Positions 32,925 through 41,818 of a DNA stretch of 64,000 nucleotides are shown in pieces. Under the pieces are notes generated by a model. The model was not told the DNA's origin, did no database searches, and saw only the letters and a program-made list of their open reading frames with translations. Origin of the DNA: Streptomyces durocortorensis (GTDB lineage: Bacteria; Actinomycetota; Actinomycetes; Streptomycetales; Streptomycetaceae). How positions within the stretch are numbered: position 1 is the stretch's first letter; each line of letters opens with the position of its first letter. The stretch covers positions 5,208,001 through 5,272,000 of the forward strand of contig NZ_CP134500.1 in NCBI RefSeq assembly GCF_031760065.1, written 5' to 3'. The position numbers were made by a program, and so were the translations under genes.

Positions 32925-33887
32925 TCACTTGCCGCCGTTGATGGCGGCCTTGTCGATCGCTCCCGTGCCGGCGCCCCACTTGTCGAGCACCTTCTGGTAC
33001 GAACCGTCGGCGATGATCGCGTCGACGGCTTCCTTCAGGGCGTCGCGCAGCCCCGTGTTGTCCTTGTTGACGGCGATGCCGAACGGGCCGGCGTCGACCT
33101 GCTCGCCCACGACCTCGAACGCCTTGCCGCCGTCGGCCTTGCGGGCCAGGTCCACCGCGACCGGGTAGTCGTTGACCCCGGCGACCGCGCCACCGGCCTT
33201 GACCCGGGTCTGGGCCTCGGTGTCGTTCTCGAAGGCCTGGATCTTGATGGCCTTCTCGCCGGCGTCCGTGCAGGCCTTCGACTGCGTCTCAAGAGCCTTC
33301 TCGTACGTGGTGGCGCGCTGCACGGCGGCGGTCTTCCCGCAGAGGTCCTCGATGGAGTTGATGCCCTCGGGGTTGCCCTTCTTCGTGTACACGGCGGTAC
33401 CGGCGAGGAAGTAGTCGACGAAGTCGACGCCCTTGCCCAGCTTCTTGCCCGACTCGTCCAGGCCCTCCTGGCGCTGCTTGTTGTCGGTGATCGACGACAT
33501 CGCGATGTCGTGGCGCCCGGTGTTCAGGGCGGTGATCAGGCCCTCGAAGGAACCGGAGGTGAACTCGAACTTCACCCCGAGCTGCTTGCCGAGGGCCTCG
33601 GCGAGATCAGGGTCCACGCCCACGATCTTTCCGTTCTCGACGAACTCCATCGGGGCGTATTCGGCATTCGTGCCGACCTTGATCACACCGGACTTCTGGT
33701 ACTTCTCCGGCAGCTTCTCGAAGAGCGGCGCGCCGCTCTTGGTCTCCTTGCCGCTGCCGCTCTCCTGGGAGGAGCTGTCGGTCTGGTCGCCACAGGCGGT
33801 AAGCAGCAGGGAGCCGGCGACCGCGATGGCGCCGACCGCCGCGATCCGGGTCCTGGCGGTCGTACGACGCGTGGTGCTTGCGGTCAT
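32925..33887 (-). CDS. Polar amino-acid ABC transporter, substrate-binding lipoprotein
   Basis: A 320-residue solute-binding protein. The lipobox is LLLTACGD, so a lipid anchors the Cys to the outer face of the membrane. The mature protein has the family start VIKVGTNAEYAPMEFVENGKIVGVDPDLAEALGKQLGV and later DIAMSSITDNKQRQEGLD. The ATG at 33887 has GGAGG eight bases upstream. It is the first gene of the operon. The bound amino acid cannot be deduced by eye. Confidence 0.93.
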   Translation of the reverse strand: MTASTTRRTTARTRIAAVGAIAVAGSLLLTACGDQTDSSSQESGSGKETKSGAPLFEKLPEKYQKSGVIKVGTNAEYAPMEFVENGKIVGVDPDLAEALGKQLGVKFEFTSGSFEGLITALNTGRHDIAMSSITDNKQRQEGLDESGKKLGKGVDFVDYFLAGTAVYTKKGNPEGINSIEDLCGKTAAVQRATTYEKALETQSKACTDAGEKAIKIQAFENDTEAQTRVKAGGAVAGVNDYPVAVDLARKADGGKAFEVVGEQVDAGPFGIAVNKDNTGLRDALKEAVDAIIADGSYQKVLDKWGAGTGAIDKAAINGGK

Positions 33888-34411
33888 TTCGGGATCCTCC
33901 GGCAGGTGAGGGTGAGGTGCTGATGGGCGGCTTGGCACGCACCTTCGGGTGTCGCCACCTTGTGTGATGACGGCATCCTGCCATTCGGACTGGCCCGTTC
34001 AGGGGTCTCGTCATGTCAAAATCGGATAACGGGCGACCCCCGAACATCAACGGCCGGTACGTCATGCCCGGACCTTCTGCGGGGGTTCGGTCTCCGCACC
34101 GGAGAATCTTCGGTACGTCTCGACTAGTGGACGGCATTTATACCGGTTTGCCGACTTGTCCAGATATTCGACTATGAGTCACGTCACCGCATCGGAATGG
34201 ACTCGTGCGTAACAGGGTTGGTCCGGTAAGAAAGACGTTTACACCCCTCATCCGGGGCTCAGGGCGCGTGTGCGGCGCGCCCGCGCGTACGTACCTCACC
34301 CTGCCGGGGCGGGCCAACCGCCCGGCGCAGGGCGCGTACGCGGTGCCCGCCCACCCCTCCTCAACCAGGAGTGGCCACCCTCAAACGATGAAGACTTAAG
34401 GGGTCAACACC
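33888..34411. other. Divergent promoter region, ABC transporter and malic enzyme
   Basis: About 520 bases without a gene. Some stretches have low GC (for example around 34010-34030 and 34130-34180), as promoters in Streptomyces do. A TTGACA box on the minus strand is at 34014-34019, but no clear -10 box is at the usual distance. No operator or riboswitch was recognised. Confidence 0.5.
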
Positions 34412-35653
34412 ATGGCAGCGGAGATCGTCAATCCTCGCAGCGACAGCACTACTGACAGCGGCATCCAGCGCGCGAGCGCGACGGACACCGGGGCCGACGA
34501 GCCCTTCGATCCGGCCTTCGCCCTGCACCGGGGCGGGAAGATGGCCGTTCAGGCCACCGTCCCGATCCGGGACAAGGACGACCTTTCCCTGGCGTACACG
34601 CCCGGCGTGGCGAAAGTGTGCAGCGCCATCGCCGACAACCCCGAGCTCGTCCACGACTACACCTGGAAGTCCCAGGTCGTGGCCGTCGTGACGGACGGCA
34701 CCGCCGTGCTCGGCCTCGGCGACATCGGGCCCGAGGCGTCCCTCCCCGTGATGGAGGGCAAGGCCATCCTCTTCAAGCAGTTCGGCGGCGTCGACGCGGT
34801 GCCGATCGCGCTCGCGACCACCGACGCCGACGAGATCGTCGACACCGTCGTCCGGCTCGCCCCCTCCTTCGGCGGGGTCAACCTGGAGGACATCTCGGCC
34901 CCCCGGTGCTTCGAGATCGAGCGCAAGCTCCAGGAGCGGCTGGACATCCCGGTCTTCCACGACGACCAGCACGGCACCGCCGTCGTCACCCTCGCCGCCC
35001 TCCGTAACGCCGCCAAGCTCTCCGGGCGGACGCTCGGCGACCTGCGCGGCGTCATCTCCGGCGCGGGCGCGGCGGGTGTCGCCATCGCCAAGTTCCTGCT
35101 TGAGGCGGGCATCGGCGATGTCGCGGTGGCCGACCGCAAGGGCATCGTCAGTCGCGACCGCGAGGACCTCACCGACGTCAAGCGCGAACTGGCCGAGCTG
35201 ACCAACCGGGCCGGCATCTCCGGTTCGCTGGAGAAGGCGCTCGCCGGTGCGGACGTCTTCATCGGCGTCTCCGGCGGTACGGTCCCGGAGGCGGCGGTGG
35301 CCTCGATGGCCCCCGGCGCGTACGTCTTCGCGATGGCCAACCCGAACCCGGAGGTCCACCCGGAGGTCGCGCACAAGTACGCGGCCGTCGTGGCGACCGG
35401 GCGCTCGGACTTCCCGAACCAGATCAACAACGTGCTGGCCTTCCCCGGGATCTTCGCCGGTGCGCTCCAGGTCCGGGCCTCCCGGATCACCGAGGGCATG
35501 AAGATCGCGGCGGCGAACGCGCTGGCGGACGTCGTGGGCGATGAGCTGGCCGCCGACTACGTGATCCCGTCGCCGTTCGACGAGCGGGTCGCCCCGGCGG
35601 TCACCGCCGCCGTGGCCGCGGCGGCTCGCGCGGAGGGTGTGGCGCGGCGCTGA
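34412..35653 (+). CDS. NAD(P)-dependent malic enzyme
   Basis: A 413-residue malate dehydrogenase (decarboxylating) of the short bacterial type. It converts malate to pyruvate and CO2. Family sequences include LSLAYTPGVAKVCSAIADNP, VVTDGTAVLGLGDIGPEASLPVMEGKAILFKQFGGVDAVPI with catalytic Lys, and DDQHGTAVVTLAAL with the metal-binding Asp pair. The NAD(P) fold has GAGAAGVAIAKFLLEAG and MANPNPEV. A transacetylase fusion seen in some relatives is absent. AAGGGGT precedes the ATG. It is alone between the ABC operon and an MDR gene. Confidence 0.95.
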   Translation: MAAEIVNPRSDSTTDSGIQRASATDTGADEPFDPAFALHRGGKMAVQATVPIRDKDDLSLAYTPGVAKVCSAIADNPELVHDYTWKSQVVAVVTDGTAVLGLGDIGPEASLPVMEGKAILFKQFGGVDAVPIALATTDADEIVDTVVRLAPSFGGVNLEDISAPRCFEIERKLQERLDIPVFHDDQHGTAVVTLAALRNAAKLSGRTLGDLRGVISGAGAAGVAIAKFLLEAGIGDVAVADRKGIVSRDREDLTDVKRELAELTNRAGISGSLEKALAGADVFIGVSGGTVPEAAVASMAPGAYVFAMANPNPEVHPEVAHKYAAVVATGRSDFPNQINNVLAFPGIFAGALQVRASRITEGMKIAAANALADVVGDELAADYVIPSPFDERVAPAVTAAVAAAARAEGVARR

Positions 35654-35684
35654 GTCCGCGCTGCGCTGTTGTGCGGTGCTTGGT

Positions 35685-35714
35685 GGGCGGGGCCTGTCTG
35701 TGCGGGCCCCGCCC
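35685..35714 (+). terminator. Terminator hairpin after malic enzyme
   Basis: A perfect 10-bp stem (35685-35694 with 35705-35714) is followed by ATTCTTTT, which gives an unusually typical terminator for this GC-rich genome. Confidence 0.8.
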
Positions 35715-35807
35715 ATTCTTTTCGGCCCCGGAGGGGCTTGAGTGCGCGGGCCTGTCCGTGCGGGCTCCGCGCGCGTTCCTTGTCGGCCCCGGACGGCTTG
35801 AACGCGG
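35690..35807. repeat. Imperfect tandem duplication of about 59 bp
   Basis: Segments 35690-35747 and 35748-35807 share the order GGGCCTGTCTGTGCGGGC..., CGGCCCCGGA and GGCTTGA with point changes and a small indel. The second copy lost the T-rich tail of the terminator in the first. Confidence 0.75.
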
Positions 35808-35904
35808 CAGCTGGAGGGGCTCGGACCGCGGGCGCGGGGCCAGTTGGCGTGCGTCACACCCGCAGGCGGTTACGTCGTCGCCCCGCCCCGCCTATCGTCG
35901 AGCC

Positions 35905-36873
35905 ATGTTCGCCGCCTACGCAGCCCGCATCGATCCCGACCAGCCTCTCGACGGACTTGAGCTGGGCGAGCGCCCGGCTCCCGAGACGCGTCCCGGATGG
36001 AGCACCGTCACGGTCCGCGCCGCCTCCCTCAATCACCACGACCTCTGGTCCCTGCGGGGCGTGGGGCTCTCGCAGGACCGGCTGCCGATGATCCTGGGCT
36101 GCGATGCCGCGGGCGTCGACCAGGACGGCAACGAGGTCGTCCTGCACTCCGTCATCGGACAGTCGGGACACGGCGTCGGGCCGAAGGAGCCGCGCTCCAT
36201 CCTCACCGAGCGCTACCAGGGCACCTTCGCCGAGCAGGTCACCGTCCCCACCTGGAACGTGCTGCCCAAGCCGAAGGAGCTCAGCTTCGAGGAAGCCGCC
36301 TGCCTGCCGACCGCCTGGCTCACCGCGTACCGGATGCTGTTCACCAACGCCGGAGTGCGGCCCGGCGATTCCGTGCTCGTCCAGGGCGCGGGCGGCGGGG
36401 TCGCCACCGCGGCGATCGTGCTCGGGAAGGCCGCTGGGCTGCGGGTCTTCGCCACCAGCCGGGACAAGGCCAAGCGGGAGCGGGCCGTCGAACTGGGCGC
36501 GCTGGAGGCGTACGAGCCCGGCGCCCGGCTGCCGCAGCGGGTGGACGCGGTCATCGAGACCGTCGGGGCCGCCACCTGGTCCCACTCCGTGAAGTCGCTG
36601 CGCCCCGGCGGCACCCTCGTCATCTCGGGGGCCACCAGCGGGGACCGGCCCGCGCACGCCGAGCTGACCCGGATCTTCTTCCTGGAGCTCAAGGTCGTCG
36701 GCTCCACCATGGGTTCCAAGGACGAGCTGGAGGACCTGCTCGCCTTCTGCGCCGGCACGGGGGTACGGCCGGTCATCGACCAGGTGCTGCCGCTGGACCG
36801 GGCCAGGGAAGGGTTCCAGCGGCTGGAGTCCGGCGACCTGTTCGGGAAGATCGTGCTCCGCCCCACGGACTGA
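35905..36873 (+). CDS. Zinc-type alcohol dehydrogenase / quinone oxidoreductase (MDR) family
   Basis: A 322-residue MDR enzyme. The GroES-like part has SLNHHDLWSLRGVGLSQDRLPMILGCDAAG, and the Rossmann part has VLVQGAGGGVATAAIVLGKAAGLRVFATS. It is close to quinone reductases; the usual zinc ligands are not all present, so it probably uses NADPH without catalytic zinc. The ATG at 35905 is the family start (MFAAYAARIDPDQPLDGLELGE). The substrate is unknown, probably a quinone or enone. Confidence 0.88.
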   Translation: MFAAYAARIDPDQPLDGLELGERPAPETRPGWSTVTVRAASLNHHDLWSLRGVGLSQDRLPMILGCDAAGVDQDGNEVVLHSVIGQSGHGVGPKEPRSILTERYQGTFAEQVTVPTWNVLPKPKELSFEEAACLPTAWLTAYRMLFTNAGVRPGDSVLVQGAGGGVATAAIVLGKAAGLRVFATSRDKAKRERAVELGALEAYEPGARLPQRVDAVIETVGAATWSHSVKSLRPGGTLVISGATSGDRPAHAELTRIFFLELKVVGSTMGSKDELEDLLAFCAGTGVRPVIDQVLPLDRAREGFQRLESGDLFGKIVLRPTD

Positions 36874-36941
36874 GAGCGCGCACCAACTCACCGGTAACCA
36901 ACTCTTGATGGATCGTCAGTTCTGCTGATGGGATCGGGCCC

Positions 36942-38387
36942 ATGCGAATGGGCAGAGCACTCATGGCAGTTGTCGTCGCGTCCGTGCTCGCGGCGGGGGC
37001 CCTCGCCCCCGCCGCCTCGGCGCGCCCCGCACCCGCACCCGCACCGGCACCGGAGTCCCGCGAACGCTCCGTACCGCCGCTCACCGACGAGCGCGGCCGC
37101 ACCCTCACCCTGCGCGGCTGGAACGTCGAGGACAAGGCCAACCGCGGCGAGGCCGCACTCACCGCCATCACCGAACGGCACTTCCGCGACCTGCGGGCGG
37201 GCGGCTTCAACTTCGCCCGGCTGCTGGTCTTCTGGGACGACCTGGAGCCCCGGCGCGGCCAGTACAGCGAGCGCTACCTCCGGCGCATCGAACGCATCCT
37301 GGACTGGGCGCGGAAGCACCGCATCCATGTCCTGATCGACGCCCACCAGGACGTCTTCGGGCCCGCCTTCGGCCACCGGGGCATCCCCGCCTGGGCCACC
37401 AGGACCGACGGGCTGCCGTTCACCCCGAACCCCGACGACTGGTTCTCCGAGTACTTCGAACCGGCCGTCCAGCGGGCCTTCACCCACCTCTACGAGGACC
37501 CCGACCTGCGACGCGCCCAGGCCGCCATGTGGCAGGTCCTCGCGGAACGCTTCCGCGGCCACCCGGCGGTGATCGGATACGACCTGATCAACGAGCCGAT
37601 GGGGGAGCTGCGCGAAGGCGAGGACCTGCCGACCGCCGCCCGCAGGATCGAGGCCGAGCACCTCACCCCGATGTACAACCGGCTGGCCCGCGCCATCCGC
37701 GCCAAGGACCGCTCCACCTGGCTGTTCGTCGAGCCGACCCCCATCGTCGGCGAGGGCGTGCCCACGGGGCTGGGGCGGATCGAGGACAGCCGGGCCGTGT
37801 ACGCCCCGCACTTCTACAACACCGCCATGGAGGCGGGCGCGGACTACGACCCGGAGGCCGGCTGGATCGAGGCGTACGAGGCCGCCGTCACCGCCTACCC
37901 GGCCCGCTACCGGATGCCCGTGGTCGTGGGTGAGTGGGGGCCGCTGAACAACGCCCTGCCGAACATGGGCCGCTTCTACCGCGAGGCCGTCGCCTCCCTG
38001 AACCGCTACAGCTCCGGATGGGCCGGATACGTCTGGTGCTACGGCGGCGGCTACTGCGCCCTCGACGAGCGCGGCCGCTTCCGTACGAACAAGGAGCGGA
38101 CGGCCACCCCCTACGCCCCGGCCGTCGCGGGAGGAGTCCGCTCCGACACCTACGACGCGGAGCGCCGGCGCTACCGGCTCGACTACCGGGCCGCCGCCCG
38201 CCCCGGAGTCACGGAGCTGTCGCTCCCGCCGTCCGTCCGAGGGTGGCGGGTCTCCGTCGCCGGGTCCGCCCGCGTGCTCGGGGACGCCCGGCACGGCGGG
38301 CGGCTGCTGGTGGTCGCCCGGCCCGGCGTGCGGGTGGAGGTGACCGTGCGGGAAGGTGGTCCGCATGGACGAACTGACCACCCCTGA
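36942..38387 (+). CDS. Secreted glycoside hydrolase family 5, endoglycoceramidase-like
   Basis: A 481-residue exported enzyme. The signal peptide runs to about residue 28 (VVVASVLAAGALAPAASA), followed by an Ala-Pro linker. The GH5 barrel has RGWNVEDKANRG, HVLIDAHQDVF, and the acid/base Glu in YDLINEP (about residue 218). The nucleophile is Glu in VVVGEWG (about residue 328). A C-terminal beta domain begins near residue 385. The layout is that of endoglycosylceramidase-type GH5 enzymes, which cut the sugar from glycolipids; the true substrate in this organism is unknown. Its 3' end overlaps the next gene by 23 bp. Confidence 0.88.
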   Translation: MRMGRALMAVVVASVLAAGALAPAASARPAPAPAPAPESRERSVPPLTDERGRTLTLRGWNVEDKANRGEAALTAITERHFRDLRAGGFNFARLLVFWDDLEPRRGQYSERYLRRIERILDWARKHRIHVLIDAHQDVFGPAFGHRGIPAWATRTDGLPFTPNPDDWFSEYFEPAVQRAFTHLYEDPDLRRAQAAMWQVLAERFRGHPAVIGYDLINEPMGELREGEDLPTAARRIEAEHLTPMYNRLARAIRAKDRSTWLFVEPTPIVGEGVPTGLGRIEDSRAVYAPHFYNTAMEAGADYDPEAGWIEAYEAAVTAYPARYRMPVVVGEWGPLNNALPNMGRFYREAVASLNRYSSGWAGYVWCYGGGYCALDERGRFRTNKERTATPYAPAVAGGVRSDTYDAERRRYRLDYRAAARPGVTELSLPPSVRGWRVSVAGSARVLGDARHGGRLLVVARPGVRVEVTVREGGPHGRTDHP

Positions 38388-38904
38388 AGGGTTTCTGCTG
38401 CGCCCCTGGCTGCCCGCCGACGCGCCGGCCGTGCTCCGCGCCTTCGCCCCGGCCGAGATGGACCGCCAGACCGACCGGCCCGTGTCCGACCGGGCCGGGG
38501 CGCTGGCCTGGATCGCGGACCGTACGCGTGAACGGGGGGCCAGGACCGGCTACTCCTGGGCCGTCGTGGGGGAGGAGGGCGAGGCCCTGGGCTGTGTCGC
38601 CGTTCAGGCCGTCAACCGGACCCACGACACGGGCTGGGTCTCCTACTGGACCACGGAGGCGGCGCGCGGCCGGGGCGTCGCGCCTGCCGGGGTGCGGGCG
38701 CTGGCGCGCTGGGCCTTCGGCGACCTCGGCCTCTACCGGCTGGAGCTGGGCCACCGCACCGACAACCCGGCATCCTGTGCGGTCGCCCGGCGTTCGGGCT
38801 TCGCACCCGAAGGGATCGAGCGGGCCAAGCTGCGCTACGGCCGGGTCCGCTACGACATCGAGCGGCATGCCCGCCTGGCGGACGATGATGTCAACCTTGA
38901 TTGA
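38365..38904 (+). CDS. RimJ/RimL-type GNAT acetyltransferase
   Basis: A 179-residue GNAT protein. It begins with TPEGFLLRPWLPADAPAVLRAFA and has the RimJ/L motifs GWVSYWTTEAARGRGVAPAGVRALARWAF and ELGHRTDNPASCAVARRSGFAPEG. The ATG at 38365 lies inside the end of the GH5 gene and follows GGGAAGGTGG; the overlap suggests coupled translation. Members acetylate N-termini of ribosomal proteins or small amines. The target is unknown. Confidence 0.88.
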   Translation: MDELTTPEGFLLRPWLPADAPAVLRAFAPAEMDRQTDRPVSDRAGALAWIADRTRERGARTGYSWAVVGEEGEALGCVAVQAVNRTHDTGWVSYWTTEAARGRGVAPAGVRALARWAFGDLGLYRLELGHRTDNPASCAVARRSGFAPEGIERAKLRYGRVRYDIERHARLADDDVNLD

Positions 38905-38931
38905 CGAGAGGCGGGTGTCAATGTAGGTTGA
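38891..38931. promoter_or_regulatory. Large inverted repeat upstream of the HTH/ClpN gene pair
   Basis: Arms TCAACCTTGATTGAC (38891-38905) and GTCAATGTAGGTTGA (38917-38931) pair at 13 of 15 positions across an 11-base centre. The right arm ends four bases before the HTH start codon. It is a good candidate operator for that small DNA-binding protein. Confidence 0.65.
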
Positions 38932-38935
38932 CGCC

Positions 38936-39145
38936 ATGACCGAGGCAACGGATCTGGCCGCACGTGCCGGCGATCGCGACCCACGTGTCGGGCTGCGGGC
39001 GGTGGCCGCGCTGCGGCGGCTGCTGGAGCAGCTCGAAGCCGTACAGGTGCGAAGCGCCCGGGCGCAGGGCTGGTCGTGGCAGGAGATCGCCGCCGAGCTG
39101 GGCGTCAGCCGGCAGGCCGTGCACAAGAAGTACGGGAGGCGTTGA
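38936..39145 (+). CDS. Small helix-turn-helix protein
   Basis: A 69-residue protein. An N-terminal helix (RAVAALRRLLEQLEAVQVRSARAQG) precedes a helix-turn-helix of sigma-region-4 type, WSWQEIAAELGVSRQAVHKKYG. No other domain is present. The stop TGA shares its last base with the ATG of the next gene, so the pair is translationally coupled. The long inverted repeat right before the start suggests autoregulation. Small HTH proteins paired with a ClpN-domain protein are seen in Streptomyces, but their role is not known. Confidence 0.85.
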   Translation: MTEATDLAARAGDRDPRVGLRAVAALRRLLEQLEAVQVRSARAQGWSWQEIAAELGVSRQAVHKKYGRR

Positions 39146-39723
39146 TGTTCGAGCGATTCACCCGAGGGGCCCGCGCGACCGTGAAGGGCGCCGTGGCCCG
39201 GGCGGAGCGGGTCGGGGCCGCCTCGGTCACCGAGGAGCACCTGCTGATCGCGCTGCTGGAACAGGAGGGCAGCCGGGCCTCCTTCGCCCTTGCCACCCTC
39301 GGGCTGGACGGCCGCCGCGCCGCTCTGGACGCCGCCTTCACCGAGGCCCGGCGGCGCGGCGGACTGACGAGGGCCGACACCGACGCCCTCGCGCGGATCG
39401 GGATCGACGTCGGCGCCGTCGTGGACCGGGTCGAGGGGGCCCATGGCGAGGGCGCTCTCGACACCGGTCGGCGCAGCCGCCGGTGGTGGTCCGGGCACCG
39501 CCCCTTCACCCCGGGGGCGAAGAGCATCCTGGAGAAGTCGCTGAGGGTGGCCCTCGGGCGCGGCGACCGGTTCATCGGCGAGGAGCACCTCCTCCTGGCC
39601 CTCACCGCGACCCCCGGAACCGTCGCCGACGTCCTCGCCGAGCACGGCGCGACGTACACGAGCGTGCACCGCGCGCTGTACGGGCCCGGGGCCGACGGCC
39701 AGGGGCACGCCGAGGCCGGGTGA
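39145..39723 (+). CDS. Stand-alone Clp N-domain protein
   Basis: A 192-residue protein with two Clp N-terminal repeats and no ATPase. The first contains RFTRGARATVKGAVARAERVGAASVTEEHLLIALLEQEG and the second RPFTPGAKSILEKSLRVALGRGDRFIGEEHLLLALTATPG. Such proteins could act as adaptors or substrate receptors for ClpC/P-type machines, but this is inference. It is coupled to the small HTH protein upstream and converges on the PadR gene with 31 bp between stops. Confidence 0.87.
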   Translation: MFERFTRGARATVKGAVARAERVGAASVTEEHLLIALLEQEGSRASFALATLGLDGRRAALDAAFTEARRRGGLTRADTDALARIGIDVGAVVDRVEGAHGEGALDTGRRSRRWWSGHRPFTPGAKSILEKSLRVALGRGDRFIGEEHLLLALTATPGTVADVLAEHGATYTSVHRALYGPGADGQGHAEAG

Positions 39724-39754
39724 GGGGTGCTGACGGGCGGGGACCCCCCACTCC

Positions 39755-40807
39755 TCACCCCTTCTGGTTCTCCTCGTCCTCCGCCGTCAGCAGCGCCTCG
39801 ATCCGTGTCGCCGCCGCGCCCAGGTGGCGGCGGGCCTCGGACAGCTGAGCCTCGGACACCCCGTGGTCGCGGGCCGCATCGCGGATGCCGTCGCGGAAGC
39901 GGTCGAGCAGCCGGTCCAGATCGCGCACCGGGTCGCCTGTGGCCGAGGTGTCCTTGCCCCAGTCGGATGCGGGGTCGTCGGGGGTCGGTGCCGACCCGGA
40001 CCCGGGCTCGGACCCCGGTCCGTCCGGCTCGGGCTTGCCGAACGGGGGCCAGGCGCCGGTCCGGGCGAAGCCGCCGAGCTGGCCGGTGATCTCGGCCAGA
40101 CCCTCCCGTACGCCGGAGGGCCAGTCGCCCCGCGCGAAGTGCTCCTGTACCTGGCGGGCGGCGTTCTGCATCTGCTCGCGCGCCCTGTCCTGGGCCTCCT
40201 TGGCCTGACGGCGGGCCTGCTGGGCGTCCTCGCGGGCGCGCCGGGACTCGTCCTTCGCCCGGCGGGCCTGCTCCTTCCACTCCTGCTTCGCCCGGCGCAG
40301 CTCTTCCTTCGCCGAACGCCAGGCCTCGCTGTCTCCCAGATCGCCCAGGCCGCCGAAGTCCGCGAAGTCGCCGAACGGGGAGGACTGCCCGGCCTTGCCG
40401 CTTCCGGAGCCCGAGCCCTGCCGGGACTCGGAGGCGGCCGCCCGCATGTCGCTGCGCAGCCGGCCCGCCGCGCCCCGTACGTCGTCGCGGATCTCGGCGG
40501 CCAGCTCGGAGACCGAGTCGCGGATCTCCAGCTCCAGATCGGCCAGTTCGCCGCTGCGGCCCGCCAGCTCCTCGCGGCCGCCTTCGGTGATCGAGTAGAC
40601 CTTGCGGCCGCCCTCGGTGGCGTGGGTGACCAGACCCTCGGCCTCCAGCTTGGCCAGCCGGGGGTAGACCGTGCCCGCCGAGGGGGCGTACAGGCCCTGG
40701 AAGCGTTCCTCCAGCAGGCGGATGACCTCGTAGCCGTGGCGGGGCGCCTCGTCCAGGAGCTTGAGGAGATACAGCCGCAGTCGGCCATGGGCGAATACGG
40801 GAGGCAT
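39755..40807 (-). CDS. PadR-family regulator with long coiled-coil tail
   Basis: A 350-residue PadR protein, far longer than the usual 110-180. The DNA-binding winged helix fills the first 90 residues (RLYLLKLLDEAPRHGYEVIRLLEERFQGLYAPSAGTVYPRLAKLEAEGLV). A charged coiled coil of about 100 residues follows (EAWRSAKEELRRAKQEWKEQARRAKDESRRAREDAQQARR), with a Gly/Pro/Ser-rich linker and a short C-terminal helical part. It lies one base after the DUF4097 gene, so both form an operon and probably control it from the AT-rich palindrome upstream. Confidence 0.9.
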   Translation of the reverse strand: MPPVFAHGRLRLYLLKLLDEAPRHGYEVIRLLEERFQGLYAPSAGTVYPRLAKLEAEGLVTHATEGGRKVYSITEGGREELAGRSGELADLELEIRDSVSELAAEIRDDVRGAAGRLRSDMRAAASESRQGSGSGSGKAGQSSPFGDFADFGGLGDLGDSEAWRSAKEELRRAKQEWKEQARRAKDESRRAREDAQQARRQAKEAQDRAREQMQNAARQVQEHFARGDWPSGVREGLAEITGQLGGFARTGAWPPFGKPEPDGPGSEPGSGSAPTPDDPASDWGKDTSATGDPVRDLDRLLDRFRDGIRDAARDHGVSEAQLSEARRHLGAAATRIEALLTAEDEENQKG

Positions 40808-40808
40808 G

Positions 40809-41666
40809 TCAGAGAACCTTTCCGGTCGGCTCGGCGGCGTACGCGTCGTCCTCGGCGGGCGGCCTGCGCAGCAGGGCGATCGAACCGGACACGGTCGTCG
40901 CCCGCAGGGTCCCCGTTCCGGCGCCCAGCGTGCCGGTGATCTTCTTCGTCCCCCACTGCCCGCCGACCCGCAGGTCCTCGAAGGCGTTGGAGACGGTCCC
41001 GCTCGCGGTGTTCGCCTCGACCCTTGCGTCCGCCGGGTGCGGCAGCCGGATCGCGATCCCGCCGGAGACCGTGGTCAGTCTGATGTCCGTGGGGTCCCCG
41101 GAGGTCTCGACGTCCAGCACCATGTCACCGCTGACCGACTCGGCCCGGACCGAGGCCCCCGCCCCGTCGACCACCGTCAGATCACCGGAGACCGAGTGGA
41201 AGCGCAGGTCCCCCGTGACGCTCTGCGCCTCCAGGCTGCCCGACACGGACTCACCGCGCACCGCGCCGGTCAGCCCGACGAGCGTGGAGTCGCCGGTGAT
41301 GCCCCGGACCTCCGTAGGCCCGGTGATGCCGGAGACGACGGCCCCGGCGCCGATCACCCCTACCTCCACCGAGGAGGCGGCCGGTACGACCAGGGAGACC
41401 ACCGCGCTGCGGCGGCGGCCCTTCGGGTCGAACCAGCGCAGCAGGTCCTGCCAGGGCAGATCCTCGTACGCCACGGTGAGGCGGCCGTCCTCCTGGGTCA
41501 CGATCAGGGGCGGGCCCTCGATCGCGGAGATCTCCAGCCGGGCCACCGGCTCGTCGGTCCCGACGACGTTGACCGTGCCGTCCACGACACGCACGCTCAG
41601 CGCGGTCACCGGATCGTCGAAGCTCAGCCTCTGCGGCTCGGCGATGGCCCACGTCGACACAGCCAT
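40809..41666 (-). CDS. DUF4097 beta-strand repeat protein
   Basis: A 285-residue protein built of short repeated beta strands such as SVSGSLEAQSVTGDLRFHSVSGDLTVVDGAGASVRAESVSGDMV, which should form a beta-helix or adhesin-like fold (DUF4097). There is no signal peptide or membrane helix. The gene is first in the operon with padR. In Streptomyces this pair is common; the role is unknown, perhaps envelope stress sensing. Confidence 0.9.
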   Translation of the reverse strand: MAVSTWAIAEPQRLSFDDPVTALSVRVVDGTVNVVGTDEPVARLEISAIEGPPLIVTQEDGRLTVAYEDLPWQDLLRWFDPKGRRRSAVVSLVVPAASSVEVGVIGAGAVVSGITGPTEVRGITGDSTLVGLTGAVRGESVSGSLEAQSVTGDLRFHSVSGDLTVVDGAGASVRAESVSGDMVLDVETSGDPTDIRLTTVSGGIAIRLPHPADARVEANTASGTVSNAFEDLRVGGQWGTKKITGTLGAGTGTLRATTVSGSIALLRRPPAEDDAYAAEPTGKVL

Positions 41667-41697
41667 GGATGTGACCTCCCGGAGAGCGGCGACGCAA

Positions 41698-41733
41698 CAT
41701 ATCGCGTCTCGTTACAGGACACGATATATCGCG
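41698..41733. promoter_or_regulatory. Candidate PadR operator
   Basis: ATATCGCG occurs twice, at 41699-41706 and 41726-41733. The second overlaps a perfect palindrome CGATATATCG at 41722-41731. The AT-rich palindromic sequence lies 32-67 bp upstream of the DUF4097-padR operon, where the PadR protein would be expected to bind. Confidence 0.55.
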
Positions 41734-41818
41734 GATCTGTGAAGTCAAGGCCGGTCAAGGGGGCGTGGGGCGGAATAGAGAGCATCAAACCGGGGCAAAT
41801 TGCCCTAGCGTGTGAGCC

